Assembly: GCA_021785315.1 (NCBI GenBank)
Contig: JAJYFX010000003.1
Coordinates: 1-21,775, forward strand
Source of the DNA: Actinomycetes bacterium
GTDB taxonomy: Bacteria; Actinomycetota; Acidimicrobiia; Acidimicrobiales; Acidimicrobiaceae
DNA: 21,775 nt
Reading direction: 5' to 3'
Shown here: piece by piece, positions 1 to 7,645 of the stretch
Numbering within the stretch: the stretch's first letter is position 1
Layout of the letters: the number at the start of each line of letters is the position of its first letter
Made by a program: the position numbers and the translations under genes
The notes under the pieces: generated by a model
What the model saw: the letters and a program-made list of their open reading frames with translations, nothing else
Database searches by the model: none
Told to the model about the DNA's origin: nothing

Positions 1-91
1 CACGATCATTGACCTCGGTAATAGAAAACTCTAAAGAATTGTCGGATTAGGAGTTCATGTGCCCAGAAACTCTCAACGTCTCTTGTAGGTA

Positions 92-598
92 TTAGTCAAG
101 TTGAGTACGCGATGATGGTCCATCCAGTTCATTTTCGGATTCGATTGCGTTAAGAAGAGTTTGCAGGTCGCGTAGAAATGCCGCCGACCGCTTGGCTCCG
201 AGCGCTGCGAGCCCTTTTCCGAGAGTTTGAACCTTGGACGTGAGTATTTCATTAATGGTTGGTTCGATATTTGGGGAAATGGAAACAATTGTTCGTCTAT
301 GGTCAGTGGGATCTTCCTCTCTTATAACCAACCCGGCAGCAGCCATCTGTGTGACTGAGAGGCTCGCCGTTGTGAGGGTAACCCCAAGATGTGTCGCTAG
401 CTCACTCACCGACATTGGGCCGGATACTGCCAGATGGAAAAGCGCCATTATATGTCTGGGGGCCGGAGGCTCGATGCGGGGCAGCAAATTTCGGGCATTA
501 GTTGGCCGCAGGTTACGGAAAACTGTAAAAAGGCTCAGGAGAACCTTTTCAGCGAGTTCCGTATTCTCCAGCTTGTCCATCTTTTCCCCGTTTTGCAT
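92..598 (-). CDS. MarR-family transcriptional regulator
   Basis: A winged-helix repressor of the MarR family, likely a dimeric DNA-binding protein in the cytoplasm that responds to a small phenolic or oxidising ligand. The middle of the protein (about residues 50-115) carries the DNA-binding domain: a helix with SVSELATHLGVT, a recognition helix with TASLSVTQMAAAGLV, and a wing with EDPTDHRR, the typical D-x-R-R wing of the family. Length (168 aa) is normal. The start is uncertain. GTG at 604, ATG at 598 and ATG at 580 are all in frame. I chose ATG 598 because a TANNNT box (TAAGCT) sits exactly six bases upstream, as in leaderless actinobacterial genes; ATG 580 is preceded by GGGGA and is the main alternative. 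It is divergent from the nitroreductase at 1221 across a long spacer. MarR proteins often control a divergent redox enzyme, so that gene is a plausible but unproven target. Confidence 0.85.
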   Translation of the reverse strand: MQNGEKMDKLENTELAEKVLLSLFTVFRNLRPTNARNLLPRIEPPAPRHIMALFHLAVSGPMSVSELATHLGVTLTTASLSVTQMAAAGLVIREEDPTDHRRTIVSISPNIEPTINEILTSKVQTLGKGLAALGAKRSAAFLRDLQTLLNAIESENELDGPSSRTQLD

Positions 599-604
599 AT
601 CCAC

Positions 605-610
605 AGCTTA
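605..610 (-). promoter_or_regulatory. Candidate -10 box of a leaderless MarR gene
   Basis: TAAGCT, read on the minus strand, fits the actinobacterial -10 consensus TANNNT. It is followed by six bases and then ATG at 598, so transcription would begin at the start codon. No clear -35 box is seen 17-18 bases upstream. Confidence 0.35.
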
Positions 611-771
611 CCCGTTCAATATTCATTTTACTTCAGAGACTATTTTATAGCTAAAACTGACTGAGTTTCAACATATTTTTTTCAAACAACGCGGTTCCGA
701 ATGAGACTGAGGGATGACCCATAATTTGGATGCGAGTTTGAGTCTTGGAATATCGATTGTTGCGTTTTTGT

Positions 772-803
772 CCTGGCTTGCTTATGCCCTGGCTTGCTCA
801 TGC
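772..803. repeat. Two-copy 16-bp tandem repeat followed by a hairpin
   Basis: Copies at 772-787 and 788-803 read CCTGGCTTGCTYATGC and differ at one base. The second copy runs directly into the perfect inverted repeat CCCGC-TTT-GCGGG (803-815). There is no T-tract after the stem, so it is not a standard terminator. Confidence 0.7.
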
Positions 804-1220
804 CCGCTTTGCGGGTAGCATTCAGCGTCTCGATGGCACCGATATGCTACGAAATGGCACGAACATTTCGGGATATGGCTTCAACTGCAAATAGGTTCGA
901 CTTCGATCGATTTTCTCTATGAAGCGTCTGCCGCGATGCCCGAGAAAAGCATTTTTTCCAGGCGACTCATTTTAATTTTAAGTATTGGGAATCACTTGCC
1001 AACCAGGTCATCTCGATAATGCCTTACGGTGTGACTCGGCCGGTAATGGTTGCCGCGTGCTTGTGAAAATGCCCTTGACATATAGTGAGTAGGTGTGGAT
1101 TCGGACAGTTAAAGATCATTTGGATCCACGCTTTCGCTTGCGCGGAATGGCAGAGACATCGGGCATTCGAGCAAGTGAGGCTAGTTCAATTATGGGTGGG
1201 CTTACAGAAAGCGTGAAGCC

Positions 1221-1910
1221 ATGGAATTGTCAGAGGTAATGACCACAGCCGGAGCAATTCGAGAGTATTTGGATGTTCCCAATGCGGATCGTGTTTTATA
1301 CGACATTCTAAATCTCGCCCGATTTGCTCCCAGCGGGGGAAATCGCCAGCCTTGGAGGGTAGTCGTAGTTAAGGATATGGAGTTGAGACGAAGGATCCGT
1401 GAGCTTTACTGCGAAGGTTGGAAGGAATATATGGCCCACATAAAAAAGGGTCTAGTCCCCTTCGCTCCGATAAACGATGGCAAATGGGACGGTCCTGCCA
1501 TTGATCTCGACGAGGCAGCAGCTATGACATTCCATAATCAGTACGCCGACCATTTGGACCAGGCTCCGATTCTAATGGTTCTCTTGGCGAGCCTGCAAGA
1601 TTTGGCGTGCCTTGACAACGGGCTTGATAGGCAGAGCATTGTGGGCGGAGCTTCGATTTATCCATTCGGTCACAACATTTTGTTGGCAGCCAGGGGCAAT
1701 GGTTTGGCGGGTGTGATGACGACGGTAATTTGTAGGCGCGAGCTCGAGGTGAAGGTATTGTTGGATGTTCCAAAGGAGTTTGCCGTAGCCGGCCTGATAA
1801 CGCTCGGAATCCCGAAGAAATTCTTTACAAAACTGACGCGCAAATCAGTTGAAGAGTTTACCAGCATCAATAAATTCGATGGCGCGCCTTTTGACGCAGC
1901 GATGCCGTAG
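1221..1910 (+). CDS. Nitroreductase-family FMN oxidoreductase
   Basis: A flavin-dependent oxidoreductase of the nitroreductase superfamily, expected to use NAD(P)H to reduce nitro, quinone or related substrates as a cytoplasmic homodimer. The FMN phosphate and ribityl contact region is seen near the N terminus: ARFAPSGGNRQPW at about residues 33-45, the family's S-x-x-N-x-Q-P-W signature. A second conserved region, GASIYPFGHNILLAARGNGLAG (about residues 142-163), has the look of the family's FMN-binding helix. Length 229 aa is within the usual 190-230. The start is ATG 1221; only a weak GAAAG-like site lies upstream, and ATG 1239 is an in-frame alternative. It stands alone on the plus strand, 620 bases from the divergent MarR gene. 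The true substrate cannot be read from the sequence, and some relatives act on flavins or iodotyrosine rather than nitro compounds. Confidence 0.9.
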   Translation: MELSEVMTTAGAIREYLDVPNADRVLYDILNLARFAPSGGNRQPWRVVVVKDMELRRRIRELYCEGWKEYMAHIKKGLVPFAPINDGKWDGPAIDLDEAAAMTFHNQYADHLDQAPILMVLLASLQDLACLDNGLDRQSIVGGASIYPFGHNILLAARGNGLAGVMTTVICRRELEVKVLLDVPKEFAVAGLITLGIPKKFFTKLTRKSVEEFTSINKFDGAPFDAAMP

Positions 1911-2132
1911 AATGCGCCAACTTGGAGTAAAGAATCGATGGCAACCGTTTGCGTAAAGCCCAGGTTTGATATTTGTGCGCAACTCGTTGCAGGGATCGCT
2001 ATATGAGTGGCTCTGTTGGCATGAATTCCGCATTCGGCTACAAAACTTACCGGTTTAGTCGTGTACTAGAGTGGTGCCAGACTGCTAGTTTGAGCATGTC
2101 AATGTCTGGGAACCTGGAGAGGGGAGTTCAAT

Positions 2133-2600
2133 TTGCTGATAGCTGCTGCCAAGAATCCCTTATTCGGCTACGGCTTGATTGCTCTGCTACTTTTATTTTG
2201 GGCCGGAGTTATCGTTTGGGGGCGCCGAGCCAAGACGGTGTGCAAGGTCTCTGTCGATCGTGATTCGGTGGTCATCTCTTTATTTGGTCCTGCCAGGATT
2301 CTCTCCCTGCGCAAGCAGGTTGTTTTCCCGCTGGATTCGGTTGTAAGCGTCAGGCCGACTTCAAATGTTTTTTCGAAGGGGGGAACCTTCAGCAGAAGAA
2401 TTGGTTCGTGGACCATTCCAACGTTCTTCAAGGTCGGATCATTCAGGGGAGTCAGGGATAAAGGGACGACATTTTGGGCATGTTTCACGGGAGAGTCAGC
2501 AATAACTTTTGAACTGGTAAACAATCGATATCACTATGTCGTGGTTGATGTCGATGATCCCGAAGCAACTGTCGATTTACTTCAAAGGTATGGAATATAG
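2133..2600 (+). CDS. Small membrane protein with one N-terminal helix, unknown function
   Basis: I do not recognise a named family. The 155-residue protein begins with a hydrophobic segment (about residues 11-29, GYGLIALLLLFWAGVIVW) followed by RRAK, which suggests a single membrane helix with the rest in the cytoplasm. The remaining 120 residues are predicted beta-rich (alternating V/I/S/F runs such as KVSVDRDSVVISLFG and HYVVVDVDDPEATVDLL). This resembles the bacterial PH-like membrane-anchored domain, though that is a guess. The start is TTG 2133, chosen because a strong GGAGAGGGGAG ribosome site ends six to seven bases upstream. The gene is alone on the plus strand, four bases from the convergent carboxyltransferase gene. 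A hairpin with a T-tract (2630-2652) would terminate it. Confidence 0.7.
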   Translation: MLIAAAKNPLFGYGLIALLLLFWAGVIVWGRRAKTVCKVSVDRDSVVISLFGPARILSLRKQVVFPLDSVVSVRPTSNVFSKGGTFSRRIGSWTIPTFFKVGSFRGVRDKGTTFWACFTGESAITFELVNNRYHYVVVDVDDPEATVDLLQRYGI

Positions 2601-2604
2601 TTTT

Positions 2605-3984
2605 TCAAAGAGGCGAGTTTGCGTGTTTGGAGGGTCTGACCCTCTCCTTTTTGGTGATCAGGATCTCAAGTGCTGAATTGATTTCAGCTCTGGTGTTGAC
2701 GGGGTCGATCACTGCGTCCACAAAGCCTCTTTCTGCAGCTATCCAAGGCGTAAGGTAAGTTTCCCGGTAACTCTCTTGATAGGCAAGCCTTTCGTCGTCG
2801 GAGGCTCTCCTCATTAGTATCTGGGCTGCCCCCTGCGCCCCCATTACCGCTATCTCGGCTTGCGGCCAGGCAAATACGATGTCGGACCCCATTCCCTTGG
2901 AATCCATGACTATATATGCGCCTCCATATGCCTTTCGCACGATTACGCAAATTCGGGGAACGTTGCATGCAGCATAAGAGAATGCGAGTTCGGCGCCATG
3001 CCTGATCATTCCCCGCCACTCGATGTCCTTTCCCGGCAGGAACCCTGGAGTATCAACGAGCGTGATGAGGGGCAGATTGAACCCGTTGCAAAATCTGACG
3101 AATTTTGCGCCTTTCTGTGATGCCTGAATATCGAGTGTGCCAGCCATAGACTGAGGCTGATTTGCCAGTATCCCAACTGATCGGCCACCGATTCTGGCTA
3201 GGCAGGTTACGATTTGAGGAGCCCATTTGGCGCGGAGTTCGAGGTACTCGCCATTGTCAGAGAGTTCTTCGATAATTGTCCTCACATCATATGAGCCCGT
3301 CGGAGATGCCGGAATGATGGTGGATAGAATGGGACAGATGCGGTTTGGATCGTCGGCATCGTCGACTCTTTTGGGCAGGCTGTTTGCTGAATCTGGAAGA
3401 TAGGAAAGCACTTCCGAAATACTTTCGATGAGTTCGTTCTGATCGGCCACCTCAAGAACAGCTACGCCTGATCGCGAAGCCTGGATATGCGAACCACCTA
3501 ATTCCGCATTGGTGGTTTTAACGCCGGTAAATTCTTCGACCATCGCAGGTCCAGAGACATAGGCATATGAATCTACAGCGCTTATGACAATGTCCGCCAA
3601 TCCGAGAAGCAAGGCCGGCCCGGAAATAGCAGGTCCGGTGAGTCCGATGATGATTGGAACTATGCCGGAAATATCGGTCAATGCCTTGGCGGCTTTTCCC
3701 CAGCCAGCTAAGGCGGAAATGCCATCGGAAATGGATGCGCCCGAAGTTGATAAAACAAGCACCAGTGGCAATAGGTTTTCTTTGGACAAGACGGCGGCGC
3801 GAGATATTTTGGCACCATCATCCTGTCTGAATGCACCCCGCTGCTGGCCAGAATTGGAAAAAACGGCTATTACCTTCCTGCCATCCAACTCCGCTACAAA
3901 TACCTCGGTGGATCCAGGAACTCTTGTGAGAATTCCAAGCTTTGCTGGTGGTTTTGAGAGTATGTTGTCCTGGTTTATAGACAC
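2605..3984 (-). CDS. Acyl-CoA carboxylase carboxyltransferase (beta) subunit-like protein
   Basis: A member of the carboxyltransferase family (PccB/AccD type), which moves a carboxyl group from biotin to an acyl-CoA in the cytoplasm. The C-terminal half is well conserved: VDTPGFLPG, IRHGAELAFSYA, VPRICVIVRKAYGGAYIVM and AWPQAEIAVMGAQGA. The N-terminal half is recognisable but divergent: TSGASISDGISALAGWG replaces the usual SGGARIQEG region, and GPAISGPALLLGLAD replaces GPCAGGA. At 459 aa it is about 50-70 residues shorter than typical PccB, mostly at the N terminus. The GTG start at 3984 is supported by AGAGG seven bases upstream. No biotin carboxylase or biotin carrier gene lies nearby, so its partner is elsewhere. 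It could act on acetyl-, propionyl- or another acyl-CoA, or be a decarboxylase-type relative. Confidence 0.8.
   Translation of the reverse strand: MSINQDNILSKPPAKLGILTRVPGSTEVFVAELDGRKVIAVFSNSGQQRGAFRQDDGAKISRAAVLSKENLLPLVLVLSTSGASISDGISALAGWGKAAKALTDISGIVPIIIGLTGPAISGPALLLGLADIVISAVDSYAYVSGPAMVEEFTGVKTTNAELGGSHIQASRSGVAVLEVADQNELIESISEVLSYLPDSANSLPKRVDDADDPNRICPILSTIIPASPTGSYDVRTIIEELSDNGEYLELRAKWAPQIVTCLARIGGRSVGILANQPQSMAGTLDIQASQKGAKFVRFCNGFNLPLITLVDTPGFLPGKDIEWRGMIRHGAELAFSYAACNVPRICVIVRKAYGGAYIVMDSKGMGSDIVFAWPQAEIAVMGAQGAAQILMRRASDDERLAYQESYRETYLTPWIAAERGFVDAVIDPVNTRAEINSALEILITKKERVRPSKHANSPL
2630..2652 (+). terminator. Intrinsic terminator after the 2133-2600 gene
   Basis: GAGGGT-CTG-ACCCTC forms a perfect six-base stem with a three-base loop, followed by TCC and a run of five T. 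It lies 30 bases after the plus-strand stop codon, inside the last codons of the convergent minus-strand gene. Confidence 0.55.
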
Positions 3985-4238
3985 TCGCTGACCTCTGACG
4001 TGTCAAAGTAACTTAGTGGAGCAGATCGATCAAGTCGGCCCTCCATTGTTAATTTGAACGCCTATCGGCAAATGATTTGATAGCTTGTCACCTTTTTGGC
4101 CTAAACCGAATTAGATGCCATTCGGATGTTTCTATGCTTCCTTATGAGCCGTTGGTCATGACTGGGATCCCGAAGTTGAGAAAACCCGATTGTTGCAGTG
4201 CCTCGTTTGGATGGGTAGCTCGGTGAAATTCTGCGTCT

Positions 4239-5300
4239 ATGCCTAGAAAACTGCAGTTGAAAGGAAGGCTGCGAACCGCGGTTGGGGTTCTGTGGGTTCT
4301 GGCTGCCACTGCAGTTGCGTTTTACCTGATTACTGACCGCAGTTCCGAGTTGTCTGGAATTGCGGGCGTATTCTCCCATTTAAATTATTATTTCCTTCTT
4401 CCCGCAATAGTTTTTGAAAGTGCCTCGATGGCTGCCTACGTCCAGCTGATGAGATCAACGCTTGCGGCTAGTGGAACGGATGCCGGATTTTGGAGAGTAT
4501 CTGCCGTCTTTTTGGCCTCTAATTCAATCAACAATGCGGTCCCAGGGGGTACTGCCTTTGCCTCAGTCTATTTATACCGACGATTCAGGGACATTGGGGC
4601 AAGCGAAGGCGTATCGGGGTGGACCGTAGTAGCGGCCAATGTGCTAGCTGGTCTTTCGTTGCTTCTGCTGGCATTTGTCGGCCTTGTTCTTTCCGAGGGC
4701 AGTGTATCGGGAATCTCATTGACTGGGTCTCTTGCCAGCATTGCAGTCGTGTTCATTGCCGCGATTGTCGTCGTAGCTCGGGCGGAGAAGTTTACTGCGC
4801 TCGTGGGTGCGTTCCTTGGATTCCTGGAGCGCAAGCTGGATGTGTCCTGGAAGACGACGCGGAAAGTTATCGACATAGCTCAAGATATCAAGGTGATCTC
4901 TCCTTCGGCGTCACGGTTGACCCGGGCATTTTCATGGGGAATGGCAAACTGGGTTTTCGATGCCACGGTACTGGTAATCGTCTACTATGCCACTAAATCG
5001 CCGGTACCTTACACGGGTCTGCTCCTTGCGTACAGCGCGGGACAGCTAGCCGCGAACCTGCCGATCACTCCGGGTGGACTGGGAATTGTGGAAGGCTCGA
5101 TTTCAATTGCGTTGGTGGCTTACGGGGGTAATCAGGAAGCATCGATCGCCGCTGTTCTGTTGTACCGTTTTTTCAGTTTTTGGATTTGGCTGCTGCCCGG
5201 GTTGGGCTGCTACATAGGATTGCGCTGGAAGAGCAGATCCAAGCAACCAAGTCAGAGTTCGGACGGAGAACCTCTAGTGCTGGAGTCAAAAGATGAATAG
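4239..5300 (+). CDS. YbhN/UPF0104-type integral membrane protein (lysylphosphatidylglycerol synthase TM family)
   Basis: A polytopic inner-membrane protein of the family that includes YbhN and the flippase domain of MprF (lysylphosphatidylglycerol synthase). Known members move or shield lipids, but the substrate of stand-alone versions is mostly unknown. Roughly eight hydrophobic segments are seen between residues 15 and 335, beginning with TAVGVLWVLAATAVAFYLI. The family signatures are present: ASNSINNAVPGGTAFASVYLY (about residues 93-112) and ITPGGLGIVEGSISIAL (about residues 276-292), the latter being the characteristic PGGLG-x-x-E loop. The tail is short, polar and acidic. No lysyltransferase domain is present. 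The ATG start has only a distant GGTGA. The stop overlaps the start of the lipoprotein gene by eight bases, which suggests translational coupling. Confidence 0.85.
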   Translation: MPRKLQLKGRLRTAVGVLWVLAATAVAFYLITDRSSELSGIAGVFSHLNYYFLLPAIVFESASMAAYVQLMRSTLAASGTDAGFWRVSAVFLASNSINNAVPGGTAFASVYLYRRFRDIGASEGVSGWTVVAANVLAGLSLLLLAFVGLVLSEGSVSGISLTGSLASIAVVFIAAIVVVARAEKFTALVGAFLGFLERKLDVSWKTTRKVIDIAQDIKVISPSASRLTRAFSWGMANWVFDATVLVIVYYATKSPVPYTGLLLAYSAGQLAANLPITPGGLGIVEGSISIALVAYGGNQEASIAAVLLYRFFSFWIWLLPGLGCYIGLRWKSRSKQPSQSSDGEPLVLESKDE

Positions 5301-5718
5301 GACCGATGCGCCTTTGGGAAGGAGGAGAACGCTGCGCATTGCTGCCGCCGGTCTGTTTTGCGCTGTAGTTCTGGCCTCATGTTCGCCCGGCAGGATTCAG
5401 CTGTCTGCCGGCGCTGCACAGTGTTTCGAGGTCTTACCTAATGCCCAAAAGGCAGTTTCAGCCGCCAAGGTGTTCTACGGTGTGCGCCTGATTAGCGACA
5501 AGACTGCGCAAGCAATTCTTTCAGGAACCATCCCGCAGGCGAATTCGGATTATTGCCTGGTTGCATACCGTCTTGAACTGCCAAGGCAAACTGAGTTGTC
5601 TCGACCGACGAAGCATTTTGAACTCGTGGTAGTCGCTCCGAAGTCAAAGCAAGTTATCGCGATAAGAGAGGTTAGGAGGCTTCCATTCAGCTTCAGGCGC
5701 AGCCTATCGGTTAACTAG
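5293..5718 (+). CDS. Predicted lipoprotein, unknown function
   Basis: The N terminus has the three parts of a bacterial lipoprotein signal: a positive stretch (GRRRTLR, residues 9-15), a hydrophobic core (IAAAGLFCAVVL) and a lipobox LASC at residues 27-30. The mature protein should therefore be diacylated on Cys30 and anchored on the outer face of the membrane. The remaining 111 residues contain two more cysteines (in AQCFEV and DYCLVAY) that could pair; no family was recognised. It overlaps the upstream membrane-protein gene by eight bases, so the two are likely cotranscribed and may work together at the membrane. Its last eight bases overlap the end of the convergent typA gene. Confidence 0.75.
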   Translation: MNRTDAPLGRRRTLRIAAAGLFCAVVLASCSPGRIQLSAGAAQCFEVLPNAQKAVSAAKVFYGVRLISDKTAQAILSGTIPQANSDYCLVAYRLELPRQTELSRPTKHFELVVVAPKSKQVIAIREVRRLPFSFRRSLSVN

Positions 5719-5732
5719 AAGCGCCTGATTTT
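5693..5732 (+). terminator. Candidate terminator in the overlap of two convergent genes
   Basis: TCAGGCGC (5693-5700) and GCGCCTGA (5721-5728) form a perfect eight-base stem with a 20-base loop, followed by four T on the plus strand. Both gene ends lie in this element: the lipoprotein stop is in the loop and the typA stop is at 5711. The large loop and short T-run make it a modest terminator. Confidence 0.4.
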
Positions 5733-7537
5733 CGGTGCTTTGCTCTCTCTGAGCCTTGCAGGGTAACTTTTCGCAGCCTGACTGCCGCTGGGGTAACCTC
5801 AACGCACTCATCTTCGTTTAGGTACTCAAGTGCCGCCTCCAAGGTCATGCGGAGCGGGGGGGTTAGCCGTACAAACTCTTCTGCGGTCGAAGACCGAATG
5901 TTGGTAAGTTTCTTTTCCTTTGTCGGGTTGACGTCCATATCGTCATTTCGGGAGTTCTCTCCGATCAGCATGCCTTCGTAGAGGTCTTCTCCAGGGCCAA
6001 TGAATAGGGTGCCTCGTTCTTGCAGGTTGAGAAGGGCGTATGCCGTTGATACCCCCGTCCTGTCTGCCACCAGAGAACCGTTCGAGCGGTTGCGCATTTC
6101 CCCAGCCCACGGTTCCCACCGCTCGAAGCCGTGATTAATTATCGCCGTGCCTTTGGTCTGCGTCAGAAGCTCAGTTCTAATGCCGATTAGGCCTCTCGAA
6201 GGAATGAAATAGGTCATCCTCACCCAACCGGTTCCGTGATTTATTACCTGGTCAAGTGAGCCTTTCCTCTGAGCCAGCGTTTGGGTTACCGGTCCGAAAA
6301 ACTCCTCAGGCATGTCTATCTCTAGGCGTTCAACGGGCTCGTGAATCTTGTCAGCAATTTCCCTCGTGAGCACCTGGGGCTTGCCGACGGTCAGCTCGAA
6401 ACCCTCGCGCCTCATGGTCTCAATCAACACTGCCAGCGCAAGCTCGCCGCGGCCCTGGACCTCCCAAGTATCGGGTCTTTCGGTATTGAGAACTCTAACC
6501 GATACGTTTCCGATGAGTTCAGAGTCCAACCTTGATTTGATCTGGCGCGCTGTTAGTTTCTTGCCGTCCTGGCCGGCAAGGGGAGAGGTGTTGACGCCAA
6601 ATGTCATGGAAAGACTTGGTTCGTCGACTCTGAGTACCGGCAGAGGACGTGGATCGTTAGGATCGGATAATGTCTCTCCAATGGTAATCTCTTGAAATCC
6701 AGCGATGGCTACAATTTCGCCTGGACCGGCTTCATCGGTCTCTTGCCTTGTCAGGAGATTGGTGATGAGAATCTCCGCGACTTTGCCCTTTTGTATCGTG
6801 CCATCGATTCTGCACCAAGCGACGTTCTGTCCTTTTCGAACCGTACCGTTGGCGATACGGCATATAGCGAGTCTCCCAAGATACGCGCTGCCGTCAATGT
6901 TGGTTACCAGAGCCTGAAATGGGTATGACTCGTCGAATTCCGGCGCTGGTATATATTGGAGGATAGTCTCGAACAGAGGCTTGAGATCCTGACCACGCTG
7001 ACCTGGATCTAGGTTTGACCAGCCCTGCTTTGCGCTGGCGTAGACAATCGGGAATTCAATCTGGTGTTCTTTGGCGTCTAAGTCCAGGAATAGCTCGTAT
7101 ATCTCGTTGATGACTTCATCGGGCCGCGCATCTGGACGATCGACCTTATTTAAAACCACGATTATCGTCAGGTTGGACTCAAGCGCTTTTCGCAGTACGA
7201 ATCTGGTTTGAGGCAAGGGTCCTTCGGCGGCGTCGACCAGAAGTACAACGCCATCGACCATTGCCAAGCCACGCTCAACTTCGCCCCCGAAATCAGCGTG
7301 GCCAGGGGTATCAACAATATTGATCTTTACGCCTTCGTAATTGATAGAGGTTTGCTTGGCCAGGATGGTTATGCCCTTCTCCCGTTCAAGATCCATGGAA
7401 TCCATCACTCTGTCAACCACTTCTTGGTTGGCCCTGAATGCTCCGGTCTCTCTAAGCATGGCGTCTACCAGGGTGGTTTTACCGTGGTCGACGTGGGCGA
7501 TAATTGCCACATTTCTAAGATCGTGGCGAATTGACAT
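5711..7537 (-). CDS. typA: Ribosome-binding GTPase TypA/BipA
   Basis: A translation-factor GTPase of the EF-G class that binds the ribosome and helps 50S assembly and growth under stress or cold. The GTPase motifs are clear: G1 AHVDHGKT at residues 14-21, EKGITILAK in the switch region, G3 DTPGH, and G4 NKVD. The [18 protein letters not shown] stretch follows the TypA pattern. The C-terminal half carries the family-specific elements ([36 protein letters not shown] and [16 protein letters not shown]). Length 608 aa matches the family. The ATG start is supported by GGAG seven bases upstream. It lies 108 bases downstream of the ctaG-like gene on the same strand, so it may have its own promoter. 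Confidence in the family is very high. Confidence 0.97.
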   Translation of the reverse strand: MSIRHDLRNVAIIAHVDHGKTTLVDAMLRETGAFRANQEVVDRVMDSMDLEREKGITILAKQTSINYEGVKINIVDTPGHADFGGEVERGLAMVDGVVLLVDAAEGPLPQTRFVLRKALESNLTIIVVLNKVDRPDARPDEVINEIYELFLDLDAKEHQIEFPIVYASAKQGWSNLDPGQRGQDLKPLFETILQYIPAPEFDESYPFQALVTNIDGSAYLGRLAICRIANGTVRKGQNVAWCRIDGTIQKGKVAEILITNLLTRQETDEAGPGEIVAIAGFQEITIGETLSDPNDPRPLPVLRVDEPSLSMTFGVNTSPLAGQDGKKLTARQIKSRLDSELIGNVSVRVLNTERPDTWEVQGRGELALAVLIETMRREGFELTVGKPQVLTREIADKIHEPVERLEIDMPEEFFGPVTQTLAQRKGSLDQVINHGTGWVRMTYFIPSRGLIGIRTELLTQTKGTAIINHGFERWEPWAGEMRNRSNGSLVADRTGVSTAYALLNLQERGTLFIGPGEDLYEGMLIGENSRNDDMDVNPTKEKKLTNIRSSTAEEFVRLTPPLRMTLEAALEYLNEDECVEVTPAAVRLRKVTLQGSERAKHRKSGASS

Positions 7538-7645
7538 CTATTTACTCCAATGCGGGGACTAGGAAATTTTCTCTGCGCGTGCTCAGTGGCACAACTTATG
7601 CGCAAAGGCTACCTAGTAATCTATTAGCCCTACAGGAAATACCGT

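Larger units (their letters stand above)
599..1220. other. 620-base spacer between MarR and nitroreductase genes, no convincing gene
   Basis: No long ORF or RNA gene is recognisable here. Seen directly: a 16-base tandem repeat (772-803), a perfect CCCGC-TTT-GCGGG hairpin right after it (803-815), and a TTGACA hexamer at 1075-1080 immediately followed by TATAGT. A 34-codon ORF at 714-818 predicts a hydrophobic helix ending in CSCPLCG, but it overlaps the repeat and has no well-spaced ribosome binding site. The spacer probably holds the promoters of the two flanking divergent genes. It may also be gene debris, but I could not match a family. Confidence 0.5.

Noticed and set aside
234..650. Plus-strand ORF of 138 codons
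   Set aside because: It is antisense to the MarR gene, which has clear family motifs; the antisense protein has none.
1075..1103. TTGACA as a -35 box for the nitroreductase gene
   Set aside because: No fitting -10 box occurs 16-18 bases downstream; TATAGT directly abuts it.
5711..7537. Tetracycline-resistance ribosome protection protein
   Set aside because: Length and C-terminal motifs ([13 protein letters not shown]) are those of TypA rather than TetM-type proteins.
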